Under the pieces are notes generated by a model. It was given only the letters and a program-made list of their open reading frames with translations, was not told the origin of the DNA and searched no databases. The position numbers and the translations under genes were made by a program. Of a DNA stretch of 32,905 bases, positions 8,208 through 16,974 are shown piece after piece. The stretch lies in contig CANQWB010000013.1 of NCBI GenBank assembly GCA_947627435.1, positions 1 to 32,905 of the forward strand, read 5' to 3'. Source of the DNA: an uncultured Bacilli bacterium. GTDB taxonomy: Bacteria; Bacillota_I; Bacilli_A; RF39; UBA660. The first letter of the stretch is position 1. The number at the start of each line of letters is the position of its first letter.

Positions 8208-10553
8208 GTGGAAGATGAAGAATTAGAACAAGAAGAGATTCAAGAAGAATCTCTTGAAATAGTTGAGGAAGAAATTGAACAACCAGAAGAAGAAATCGTA
8301 TCCTCTTCTTCCACTGCAGCCCCAAATTTTTTTCATGATTTCAGTTCTAAAATCAGCAGTGATACTGGTAAACGAATTGCAGACACGATTCGTGCACATA
8401 AAAATAATCAGATGCAAAAACCGCAATCTAATGTAGATTCTGCTGAAACACCAGATAGTAATTCTGATGCAAGTACAGATAACGATTCTGATACAAGAAT
8501 AGATATTAGTTCTAATAATAACCAAAATCAAAAACAGAGTACAGTAAAAAAAGTACATGATGCAGCAACAGAAGTAGCTGGACAAGCTGTTTCAAAAGCT
8601 GCTTCCGCGGCATTACAAGCAGAAGGTGTTCCAACTCCGGTTGCAGATATAGTAGGATCTGTTGCAGGATATGCTGTAGAAGAAAAATTAAATAAAAAAA
8701 CAATTTCTCAAAAAATATTAGAATTTTTGGGATTTCCTGATGTCATTACAGTGAGTCCTCGCTTGTCACGAATTATTGTTGGTGGTACCATCTCTACCAT
8801 AACAACGCTTATAGTATTCATACTTTTATTTTCGATTTTTAATAATAAAAATAGTAATAACAAATTTCCATTATTGAGTTATCTTGCATATGGTGTAGTA
8901 GATGATAACAATGTATCACAAACTCTAACAGAATATTTGATGTCAAGTGGCTATTGTAAAAGTACAACTAATTGCTGGCAAACACCTGCATATGAATTTT
9001 ATGCTAGTTTTCGTAGTAAAATTGAAGATAAAATCAATGAGTTAGATGAAAAGTATAAAGGCTGTAATGTAGATAGTACCATAGGACTAAATGAGGAAGT
9101 AGCTGCTACATGGTTAGCTACATTGCTCTTTCATCGTGCCGAAGATGAATTATTATCATCGTATGGTTCAGAAAAATCTACCTCATTGGCACAATATAAA
9201 CAAGAAATGGATTTTTTAATAGATTCTACTTTTGGATTCGATGAGACCAATGATGAAGAAAATAATGCAGCAGGAAACAGCTGCCCTATGATTGATATGG
9301 ATAAATATCATGATAATATTACTAAACTTTCAGGTTATATTGATTTATATCGTGATGATTTAGAAATTAGTACATGGTCATCTACAGAAAAAGAAGAAGC
9401 TTATGCAGAAATATTAAAAGAACGCGATGCTTATTTAGGTATTAATATTGGAATATCAGGAATTAGTGGTTATGCTGAATGTTCAGGTGTTACTGTAGGT
9501 AAGGTAGATAATAAGGGAAATATTATTGATATTATTGGAACATATTCATTAGAAGATTATATAGCTGGAGTTTTAACAGCAGAGTTTGATGGATATCCAA
9601 TAGAAGCTATGAAAGCCCAAGCTGTTGCAGCCAGAACATATGTGCTAAATAAAACTAACTCATGCCAAAATGTTATAGGTAATAGTTCATATACTCAAAA
9701 TTTCAAAGCAAATGCATCTGCTACTGCAAAACAAGCTACCAATGCAACTGCAGGGGAGATATTAGTAGATGCATTAGGAAATATTTTCTCAGCTGAATAT
9801 GATTCTTGGAATTGTAAAGGAAGTACTACATGTACATATACAAAAAAACCAAATGGTGAAAAACATACTGTAACAATTTCGAACAAATATCTATCAAGGG
9901 CAGCTGGTGGACATGGCCGAGGAATGAGCCAACTTGCAGCAGCCGATATGGCAGATAAGGGAAGTAATTATCGAGAAATATTATCATTCTTCTATTCGGA
10001 TGGGGTCCAAATCACAAATCTAACAAAAATGAGTGGACCTGGATTAAGTGCTGCAAATCCATATGGGTTCCGTAAACGTATTTCTCAACCAGCAAAAAAT
10101 AGCGAAGGCGCACAATTTTACTTTTCTAATTTGAATAGATCTTATAGTAGTGGATATACAGGACAATGTACCTGGTATGCCTATGGCCGTGCCAATGAAA
10201 TTTTATCAGATGTCGGTAGTAATCTAAAATGGGATATTGCCAATAATGCAGGATTGTGGTACAGCACGAATTTACAAAATGGTGCTAGAGGATTTCAGTC
10301 TTCATCAGATTATACCAAACCAAAAGTAGGTGCAATTGTGGTATGGAAAAATGCTGGAGCACCTGGGCATGTTGCTATAGTAGAGGAAGTTCATGCAAAT
10401 GGAACTATCACGATTTCAGAAGCAAATATACCTACCAAAAAAAGTAATTCTAACCCATATGGATGGCAAACCGTTACTTTAACATTAGAAGAAGTACATC
10501 GACGTTGGAAATCGTATATATTTGCGGGATATATTTACTTGTTAGAATCCTAA
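8208..10553 (+). CDS. Membrane-anchored SpoIID-domain plus CHAP-domain peptidoglycan hydrolase of the T4SS
   Basis: GTG start; acidic cytosolic N-terminus, one TM, SpoIID motifs (LTAEFDGYPIEAMKAQAVAARTYVL; GHGRGMSQLAA), C-terminal CHAP motifs (GQCTWYAYGRA; GHVAIVEEV). Confidence 0.85.
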   Translation: MEDEELEQEEIQEESLEIVEEEIEQPEEEIVSSSSTAAPNFFHDFSSKISSDTGKRIADTIRAHKNNQMQKPQSNVDSAETPDSNSDASTDNDSDTRIDISSNNNQNQKQSTVKKVHDAATEVAGQAVSKAASAALQAEGVPTPVADIVGSVAGYAVEEKLNKKTISQKILEFLGFPDVITVSPRLSRIIVGGTISTITTLIVFILLFSIFNNKNSNNKFPLLSYLAYGVVDDNNVSQTLTEYLMSSGYCKSTTNCWQTPAYEFYASFRSKIEDKINELDEKYKGCNVDSTIGLNEEVAATWLATLLFHRAEDELLSSYGSEKSTSLAQYKQEMDFLIDSTFGFDETNDEENNAAGNSCPMIDMDKYHDNITKLSGYIDLYRDDLEISTWSSTEKEEAYAEILKERDAYLGINIGISGISGYAECSGVTVGKVDNKGNIIDIIGTYSLEDYIAGVLTAEFDGYPIEAMKAQAVAARTYVLNKTNSCQNVIGNSSYTQNFKANASATAKQATNATAGEILVDALGNIFSAEYDSWNCKGSTTCTYTKKPNGEKHTVTISNKYLSRAAGGHGRGMSQLAAADMADKGSNYREILSFFYSDGVQITNLTKMSGPGLSAANPYGFRKRISQPAKNSEGAQFYFSNLNRSYSSGYTGQCTWYAYGRANEILSDVGSNLKWDIANNAGLWYSTNLQNGARGFQSSSDYTKPKVGAIVVWKNAGAPGHVAIVEEVHANGTITISEANIPTKKSNSNPYGWQTVTLTLEEVHRRWKSYIFAGYIYLLES

Positions 10554-10564
10554 GGAGGATTTAT

Positions 10565-11230
10565 ATGAAATATAAAAAATGGTATTTAATATTGCCAATA
10601 TGTTTGTTATTAGTAACTGGTTGTGATGTTACATATCAAATTGAGTTTCAAGATGATAAAATCATTGAAACCAATACTTTCTATTTACCCAATAGCGAAT
10701 TAGAGAATGATGACATTGTTACTACTTTAGAAAAAAAAGCACTAAATTATACCATGAATACGGACTTTTTGATTTCTCCTAAAACAGATATTATCAGGGA
10801 AGAAAATCAAACGGGATACGCAGTAACAAATGAATATAGTTATAATGATTATAGTACTATAGACAACTGTTATGATGCATTTAATATCATAAAAAAAGAT
10901 GGAACTGTAACAATAAGTACTTCTAATCAATTTCAATGTTTTCAGAATTATAATGAACTCAATCAAGTGAAGATCATGGCAAAAGTTAACTATAAAGTTT
11001 CGCAACATAATGCAGATGAGGTAAAGAAAAATACCTATATTTGGTATATAGATAAAAATAATGCAGCTAGTAAGCCTATTCATCTTGTATTCAATTTAAA
11101 TCAAAAAATAAATAATTTTGCATTCACAAATTGGCAAACTTATGTTATAGTAATTGCATCATTCGTTATAATTGTGTTATTAGTTATATGGATGATTTCT
11201 AAAATATCAAAGAAAAACAACCAAATATAG
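10565..11230 (+). CDS. Lipoprotein with C-terminal TM helix (T4SS-associated)
   Basis: aggagg RBS before ATG 10565; lipobox LLVTGC; C-terminal hydrophobic helix and KISKKN. The track's 10463 start overlaps the upstream gene and lacks this context. Confidence 0.65.
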   Translation: MKYKKWYLILPICLLLVTGCDVTYQIEFQDDKIIETNTFYLPNSELENDDIVTTLEKKALNYTMNTDFLISPKTDIIREENQTGYAVTNEYSYNDYSTIDNCYDAFNIIKKDGTVTISTSNQFQCFQNYNELNQVKIMAKVNYKVSQHNADEVKKNTYIWYIDKNNAASKPIHLVFNLNQKINNFAFTNWQTYVIVIASFVIIVLLVIWMISKISKKNNQI

Positions 11231-11241
11231 GAGGTTTTGTT

Positions 11242-13329
11242 ATGAAATTAAAATTTAGAGCGGAAACAAAAGATGTCGTAATATTTATAATATTTTCAAT
11301 TGCCTTACTTTACTTTATTGCAATAGCAATTTTGAATGTAGTTGCATTCTTAAATGATTCGACCTTACATGGATTGAATCCGTTACCTGCTTTTCAAGGA
11401 CAATATTTAGCACCAACGATGGTATTCTATATTGCCTTCATGATTGCCATTATTACTGGTGTTTCATCTTACTTTTTTGAACGTGAAAAAGGTATTGGTT
11501 TTGCAACTGGAGGAAAAAAGGAAAATGGATATTCACATTGGGCAAAAGACAAAGAAATGAAAAAGCAATTAAAATTGGTTCATCCACATGATGAAAAAAG
11601 TGAATATGCTGGAATTCCACTAATCAATAATGGTCATGAACTGTGGGTAGACAATGGTGAGTATCACAATATTGTAATTGGTAGTACAGGATCTGGAAAA
11701 ACCGAAATGTTAGTACAACCAATGGTTAAAATATTAGCAAAAAAAGGGGAATCTATGATTATCACCGATCCAAAAGGTGAAATTTATGAAAACAATGCCA
11801 ATGAATTACGAGAAAGAGGATATAATATTGTATTATTGAACTTTCGTGATCCTCAAAACGGAAATTGTTGGAACCCACTTTCTTTACCATATGAATTATA
11901 CAAAAATGGAAATTCAGATAAAGCCAATGAGTTATTAGATGACTTAGCAAAAAATATTCTTTATGATGAATCTGCAAAAAATAACGATCCATTCTGGGAA
12001 AATACTTCAGCTGATTATTTTGCAGGATTGGCTTTAGCATTATTTGACGATGCCAAAGAAGAACAGATTAACTTAAATAGTATTAACTTAATGACAACTG
12101 TTGGAGAAGAAAAAATAGGCGGAACAACCTATATGAAAGAGTACTTTAGTGATAAAGATCAAAGTTCTCCAGCATACATCAATGTGGCAAGTACATTAAT
12201 GGCACCATCGGATACAAAAGGTAGTATTTTATCTGTATTTAAACAAAAGATAAAATTATTCTCTTCTAGAGAAAATCTATCAGAAATGTTATCTCGTAGT
12301 GATTTTGATATGGAGGATATCGGACGTAAAAAAACAGCGGTATTCATTGTTATTCAAGATGAAAAGAAAACATATCATTCACTTGTTACCATTTTCTTAA
12401 AACAATGTTATGAAACATTAATTCGAGTAGCACAAGAAACAGGTGGTAAACTATCTTATCGTACAAACTTCATTTTGGATGAGTTTGCCAATATGCCACC
12501 ATTAAAAGATGTTACTACTATGGTTACAGCAGCACGTAGTCGTCATATTCGTTTTACCTTTATTATTCAAAACTTCGCACAATTATATCAAGTGTATGGA
12601 AAAGAAAATGGTGAAACAATTAAAGGTAACTGTGGTAATATCATTTACTTAATTAGTAGTGAACTTGCTGCACTGGAAGAAATTAGTAAGATGTGTGGAG
12701 AAGTAAAATCCAAAAAAGATGATAAAACAGCAAGTACACCACTTGTAACTGTAAGTGATTTACAACGTATGAAATTTGGATCTATGATTTTACTTCGTAC
12801 TAGGTGTATGCCATTTAAGACTACATTAACACCAAATTATGATATGGTAAAACAAGGCCTTTGGGGACATGATTACGGAAAAGCTAAATATCCACAAAGA
12901 GAAAAACAACCAGTAAAATTATTTGATTTAAAAGCTGTAGTGAATGAAAAAAGACAAAAGAAAATGGATGATATGTTAAATGGAAAAGGTCCTATGCCAA
13001 ATATGTCAGGAATGCCAGGAATGCCGGGAATGGGATTTCCAAATATGCCAAGAATGTCAGGAATGGGTGTTCCAACACCAAATAATATGGGTAATAATAA
13101 CTTTAATGTGGATGATTTGGTAAAACGTATCGATGCTCAAATTGCAGCTTTAGAAGAAGAAGAGCGTAGAGAAAAAGAAGCACAAGAAAAAGCAAAGAAA
13201 GAAACAGAACAAACTACTATTATTTCGGAAGATTCTTCTATTAAAGAAATATCACAACCAAAATCAATTACCACAGATGAAATTACCGATGATCAGTTTT
13301 TTGATGATTTCTTTAGTGACGATGATTAG
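11242..13329 (+). CDS. VirD4/TraG-like type IV coupling protein
   Basis: N-terminal TM helices, Walker A GSTGSGKT, DPKGE, NFILDEFANMPPL, FIIQNFAQL; Met/Pro/Gly-rich C-terminal linker. Confidence 0.9.
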   Translation: MKLKFRAETKDVVIFIIFSIALLYFIAIAILNVVAFLNDSTLHGLNPLPAFQGQYLAPTMVFYIAFMIAIITGVSSYFFEREKGIGFATGGKKENGYSHWAKDKEMKKQLKLVHPHDEKSEYAGIPLINNGHELWVDNGEYHNIVIGSTGSGKTEMLVQPMVKILAKKGESMIITDPKGEIYENNANELRERGYNIVLLNFRDPQNGNCWNPLSLPYELYKNGNSDKANELLDDLAKNILYDESAKNNDPFWENTSADYFAGLALALFDDAKEEQINLNSINLMTTVGEEKIGGTTYMKEYFSDKDQSSPAYINVASTLMAPSDTKGSILSVFKQKIKLFSSRENLSEMLSRSDFDMEDIGRKKTAVFIVIQDEKKTYHSLVTIFLKQCYETLIRVAQETGGKLSYRTNFILDEFANMPPLKDVTTMVTAARSRHIRFTFIIQNFAQLYQVYGKENGETIKGNCGNIIYLISSELAALEEISKMCGEVKSKKDDKTASTPLVTVSDLQRMKFGSMILLRTRCMPFKTTLTPNYDMVKQGLWGHDYGKAKYPQREKQPVKLFDLKAVVNEKRQKKMDDMLNGKGPMPNMSGMPGMPGMGFPNMPRMSGMGVPTPNNMGNNNFNVDDLVKRIDAQIAALEEEERREKEAQEKAKKETEQTTIISEDSSIKEISQPKSITTDEITDDQFFDDFFSDDD

Positions 13330-13384
13330 TCAAATCTCATATGTATGATACATAGCCCTGCATATAATGTAGTAGGGTGGTTAT

Positions 13385-13675
13385 ATGATATCTAATATTT
13401 CCATATCAGATTTGTTACAAATCACAAGTCCTATTCACTTAATTGATTTAAGAAGTGTACAAAGTTATAATAATAATCATATGGATGGAGCAGTGAATAT
13501 TCCTTATGAAAAATTAATTGCCAATCCAAGCCATTATTTAAATCCGAATATTCGTTATTATATTTATTGTCAAAAAGGACTTACTAGTAATAAAGTATGT
13601 CAAATTTTAACAAAAATGGGTTATAAAGTAACAAACATTATAGGTGGATATGAAGAATGGATATTGCATAATTAG
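13385..13675 (+). CDS. Single-domain rhodanese-like sulfurtransferase
   Basis: LIDLRS, HMDGAVNIPYE, active-site loop CQKGLTS, GGYEEW. Confidence 0.85.
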   Translation: MISNISISDLLQITSPIHLIDLRSVQSYNNNHMDGAVNIPYEKLIANPSHYLNPNIRYYIYCQKGLTSNKVCQILTKMGYKVTNIIGGYEEWILHN

Positions 13676-13698
13676 ATAGAGATTTTCTCTATCTTTTT
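13674..13698 (+). terminator. Intrinsic terminator
   Basis: AGATAGAGA-TTT-TCTCTATCT followed by T run. Confidence 0.8.
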
Positions 13699-13804
13699 AA
13701 AAATAAAAAAATTGTAAAAAAAATAGAAACAACATACAAAAAATAGGAAATAATCTTGTGAATTTGGTTCATAATGTATTATAATAGAATAGAATGGTGA
13801 CCTT

Positions 13805-14389
13805 ATGGAAGCAATAATTCAAAATATAATTGAACTATTAAAAGATATTGTGGGAAACAGTAATTATCTGGTAAGTTTATTTACAGGAATTTTTATTATT
13901 GTGTTAGAATCAGTAATACCTGTTTTACCGCTTGCATTGTTTATCGCAATTAACATATTGGTATTTGGAAATTTAGTTGGATTTTGTTTATCTTGGTTTG
14001 CAACTATTTTGGGTTGTTCACTTAGTTTTGCAGTATTTCGTATTCTTAAAAACAAAATTCAACCAAAATTAAAAAAAAGACAAGTAATTGAAAAATGTAT
14101 GGATAAAGTAGGACATATGAAATTTAGTAACTTAGTTATTTTACTTTCGATTCCATTTACCCCAGCTTTTTCCATTAATATTGGAGCGGGACTTTCTAAT
14201 ATGAAATATATTAAGTATTTATTTGCTTTAATTATTTCTAAAATATTTTTAGTATACTTCTGGGGCTATGTTGGTACTACTTTTGTTGATAGTATTACAG
14301 ATATTGGAATATTACTCAAATTAGGAAGTATGATTATAATCGCGTTTGTATTATCTAAAATTGTAATGTATAAATTTGATATTGATTAG
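13805..14389 (+). CDS. TVP38/TMEM64 (VTT domain) family membrane protein
   Basis: Polytopic; FxxxLESVIPVLPLALFIAxN and PFTPAFSINIGAGLSNM motifs typical of the VTT/DedA superfamily. Confidence 0.65.
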   Translation: MEAIIQNIIELLKDIVGNSNYLVSLFTGIFIIVLESVIPVLPLALFIAINILVFGNLVGFCLSWFATILGCSLSFAVFRILKNKIQPKLKKRQVIEKCMDKVGHMKFSNLVILLSIPFTPAFSINIGAGLSNMKYIKYLFALIISKIFLVYFWGYVGTTFVDSITDIGILLKLGSMIIIAFVLSKIVMYKFDID

Positions 14390-14400
14390 GAGGACGTTGT

Positions 14401-15468
14401 ATGGAGTATATTATAATTGGACTATTGGTTATTATTTTAATATTCGTAGTTATCTCTTTTATGAAAAGTACAAATGAATCTAATATTACAGAACGTATTG
14501 GAAAATTAGAAACAACTACCATAAAAGAATTGGGAGAATTTAAAAGTGATTTATCGCAAAATTTGAACAATGATTTTAATTCTTTAACAGAACGCATGGA
14601 TAATAGACTTCGTTTCATCAATGATCATGTCAATGAAAGATTAGACCAAAATTTTGAAAAAACCAATCAAACATTTACATCCGTATTAGAACGTTTATCA
14701 AAGATAGATGAGGCCCAGAAACAAATTGATCATTTATCTAGTGACATTGTATCATTACAAAGTGTTTTAACTGATAAAAAAACAAGAGGAATTTTTGGAG
14801 AAGTAAATTTAAAACATATTCTTACTAATGTATTTGGAGAACAGAATACGAAAGTATATCAATTACAATATACTTTAGAAAATGGTACTATTGTAGATTG
14901 TGCTTTGTTTGCACCAGAACCATTAGGATTAATTGGGATTGATTCCAAATTTCCACTTGAAAACTATCGTACGATGGTAGATAAAAATGTATCAAATGAA
15001 ATACGCGAACAAGCAGAAAAGATGTTTCATTCTGATATGAAAAAACATATCGATGCGATTGCTTCTAAGTATATTATCCCAGGAGTTACTTCTGATCAGG
15101 CCATTTTATTTTTACCTGCAGAAGCAATTTTTGCAGAAATTACAGCTTATCATACAGATATTATCGAATATGCTTATAAAAAAAGAGTATGGTTAACCAG
15201 TCCTACCACTTTAATTAGTACTTTAACGACAATTCAAGTCATTATGAAAAATATGGAACGAGATGCTTATGCATCCATCATTCATCGTGAATTAAAGCTA
15301 TTAGATGAGGAATTCAAACGTTATAAGGATAGATGGGACAAGTTATCTAGAAGTATTGAATCGGTTGGTCGTGATGTCAAAGATATTCATACCACGACAG
15401 AAAAAATTACGAAACGATTTGAATCCATTAATGATGTTGAAGTAGAAAAAATCGATCATAAAGAATAG
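14401..15468 (+). CDS. rmuC: RmuC family protein
   Basis: N-terminal TM, coiled coil, then RGIFGEVNLKHIL, DSKFPLENY, ILFLPAEAIFAEI, LTSPTTLISTL motifs. Confidence 0.88.
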   Translation: MEYIIIGLLVIILIFVVISFMKSTNESNITERIGKLETTTIKELGEFKSDLSQNLNNDFNSLTERMDNRLRFINDHVNERLDQNFEKTNQTFTSVLERLSKIDEAQKQIDHLSSDIVSLQSVLTDKKTRGIFGEVNLKHILTNVFGEQNTKVYQLQYTLENGTIVDCALFAPEPLGLIGIDSKFPLENYRTMVDKNVSNEIREQAEKMFHSDMKKHIDAIASKYIIPGVTSDQAILFLPAEAIFAEITAYHTDIIEYAYKKRVWLTSPTTLISTLTTIQVIMKNMERDAYASIIHRELKLLDEEFKRYKDRWDKLSRSIESVGRDVKDIHTTTEKITKRFESINDVEVEKIDHKE

Positions 15469-15478
15469 GAAGTGTAAC

Positions 15479-15991
15479 ATGGAGGATATCAGGCAAAAAT
15501 ATATTCAAGATATGATATATGCAGAGCAATTACTGGTCTGTGTTATGAATGATAAAACCTTATTAGAAAATTTAGAAGTGACTCGTGAAGCAAAGAAGCT
15601 TCAAGATTGTCTTATGCTTCCTAAATCCATTGAAAATCTACTTACTTTAGAACAAGTTATTCAAACATTAAAACAAGCAGTAGAATCTTTTCATAAAACT
15701 CAATCTGATGGAGAAGCGGTAGGCTATATGAAAGTAAAAAAATCAGGAAATGGATTCGTATCAGTGGATGAAGAACCAAAAGATATTGAAGTTCCTAATT
15801 ATCATCCGTTTGATGTACAAAAATCTTCATTAAGACAAACTCCTGATTATATATTTCATGATAAAGTGATTCGAGTTTCTGGTGTAACACCTGCCAATAG
15901 AGGAAGTTCCCATGTACTGATGCTTGCCTTTTTATCCTTCTTCTTTGAATCTATTTTCTTAGTATTATCCTTTTTGCTATATAAGGGGTAA
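15479..15991 (+). CDS. Hypothetical protein with C-terminal TM helix
   Basis: Long ORF in RmuC operon context; ends in a single hydrophobic helix (VLMLAFLSFFFESIFLVLSFLLYKG). Confidence 0.55.
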   Translation: MEDIRQKYIQDMIYAEQLLVCVMNDKTLLENLEVTREAKKLQDCLMLPKSIENLLTLEQVIQTLKQAVESFHKTQSDGEAVGYMKVKKSGNGFVSVDEEPKDIEVPNYHPFDVQKSSLRQTPDYIFHDKVIRVSGVTPANRGSSHVLMLAFLSFFFESIFLVLSFLLYKG

Positions 15992-16013
15992 TGAAAAGTG
16001 ATGAGGTGAAAAA

Positions 16014-16547
16014 GTGAAACTATTTATAGGTTGTTCTTCTAGCAATGATATTCCTAATATGTATTTTGATGACTGTAAGGAATTATTAAATGTTTTATTA
16101 AAAGATCATGATTTAATATTTGGTACTGCTCATTCTGGATTAATGGGACTATCCCATGATATTGCACTTGATCATCATAGAGAAATCACAGGTATATGCC
16201 CAGAAATATATCAAGATGATTTCAAAAAATTAAAGTGTAGTGTTGAGATAACTACAAAAAATATTGAGGAACGAACAAGTCAGTTAATTAATAAAAGTGA
16301 TGCCTTACTATTTTTACCAGGTGGTATCGGTACAATAGATGAATTATTTACTGCCATTGACCGTAAAAGGTGCCATGAATTTGATAAACCAATTATCATC
16401 TATAATTCAAATGGATACTTTAATTTATTATTAGAATTTATGGATAAACTATATCAGGAACATTTCTCTCCTTTGATAGATCAATCTAGTTATTTTGTTT
16501 CTGATTCCATTCCAGAAATTATAGAGTATATTAATCGTAATAAATAG
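16014..16547 (+). CDS. LOG family protein (lysine decarboxylase-like fold)
   Basis: LPGGIGTIDELF motif plus overall LOG pattern; GTG start. Confidence 0.8.
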   Translation: MKLFIGCSSSNDIPNMYFDDCKELLNVLLKDHDLIFGTAHSGLMGLSHDIALDHHREITGICPEIYQDDFKKLKCSVEITTKNIEERTSQLINKSDALLFLPGGIGTIDELFTAIDRKRCHEFDKPIIIYNSNGYFNLLLEFMDKLYQEHFSPLIDQSSYFVSDSIPEIIEYINRNK

Positions 16548-16576
16548 TATGATAAAACTTATCAAATAGAGGGTTT

Positions 16577-16869
16577 ATGATGCAAATTAAAACGACAAAG
16601 GAATTAGAAAGTACAGGATATCGATGTTTATTTGAATGTATCAAACAAAAATAGTTTAAAAAGAAAGAAAAATGAATAGAACATTTCGTTATTTTACCAT
16701 TCCGTTTTGTTGTACCAATGCCTCATTCTTATTAGATGTATCTAATGCTGAAAAATTTTATCAATGTAGAAATATTCAAATCAAAGACTTTTCATTCAAT
16801 GGAAATAATTTACCAACTGAAGAAGAAATTCAAAGTTATGAAATACCAAAGGAGTTTATCAAAAAATAA
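16577..16869 (+). pseudogene. Possible decayed gene (two short ORF fragments)
   Basis: ATG with RBS at 16577 stops after 25 codons; a second short ORF (16672..16869) follows; no recognisable domain. Confidence 0.3.
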
Positions 16870-16890
16870 AAATCGCAATCAGCGATTTTT
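16868..16890 (+). terminator. Intrinsic terminator
   Basis: AAAAATCGC-AATCA-GCGATTTTT plus T run. Confidence 0.8.
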
Positions 16891-16974
16891 TTCTTTTGAG
16901 TTTGTCAAATTCAGTAGACATTTTTTAATTTTGTGTTATAATAGGAATCAATTTAGTTTGGAGGTGTCATTTGC

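Noticed and set aside
8223-8703. Antisense ORFs over the acidic N-terminus of SpoIID-CHAP
   Set aside because: Phe/Leu-rich complements of a Glu-rich region; no RBS or motif.
346-13329. Integrative conjugative element
   Set aside because: No relaxase, integrase, att repeats or replication genes seen in the window; it remains possible that part lies upstream of position 1.
13330-13384. Imperfect palindrome (CCCTGCATATAATGTAGTAGGG) after virD4 as an att or oriT site
   Set aside because: Stem is imperfect and no matching repeat was recognised upstream; it may be only a weak terminator or rhodanese promoter region.
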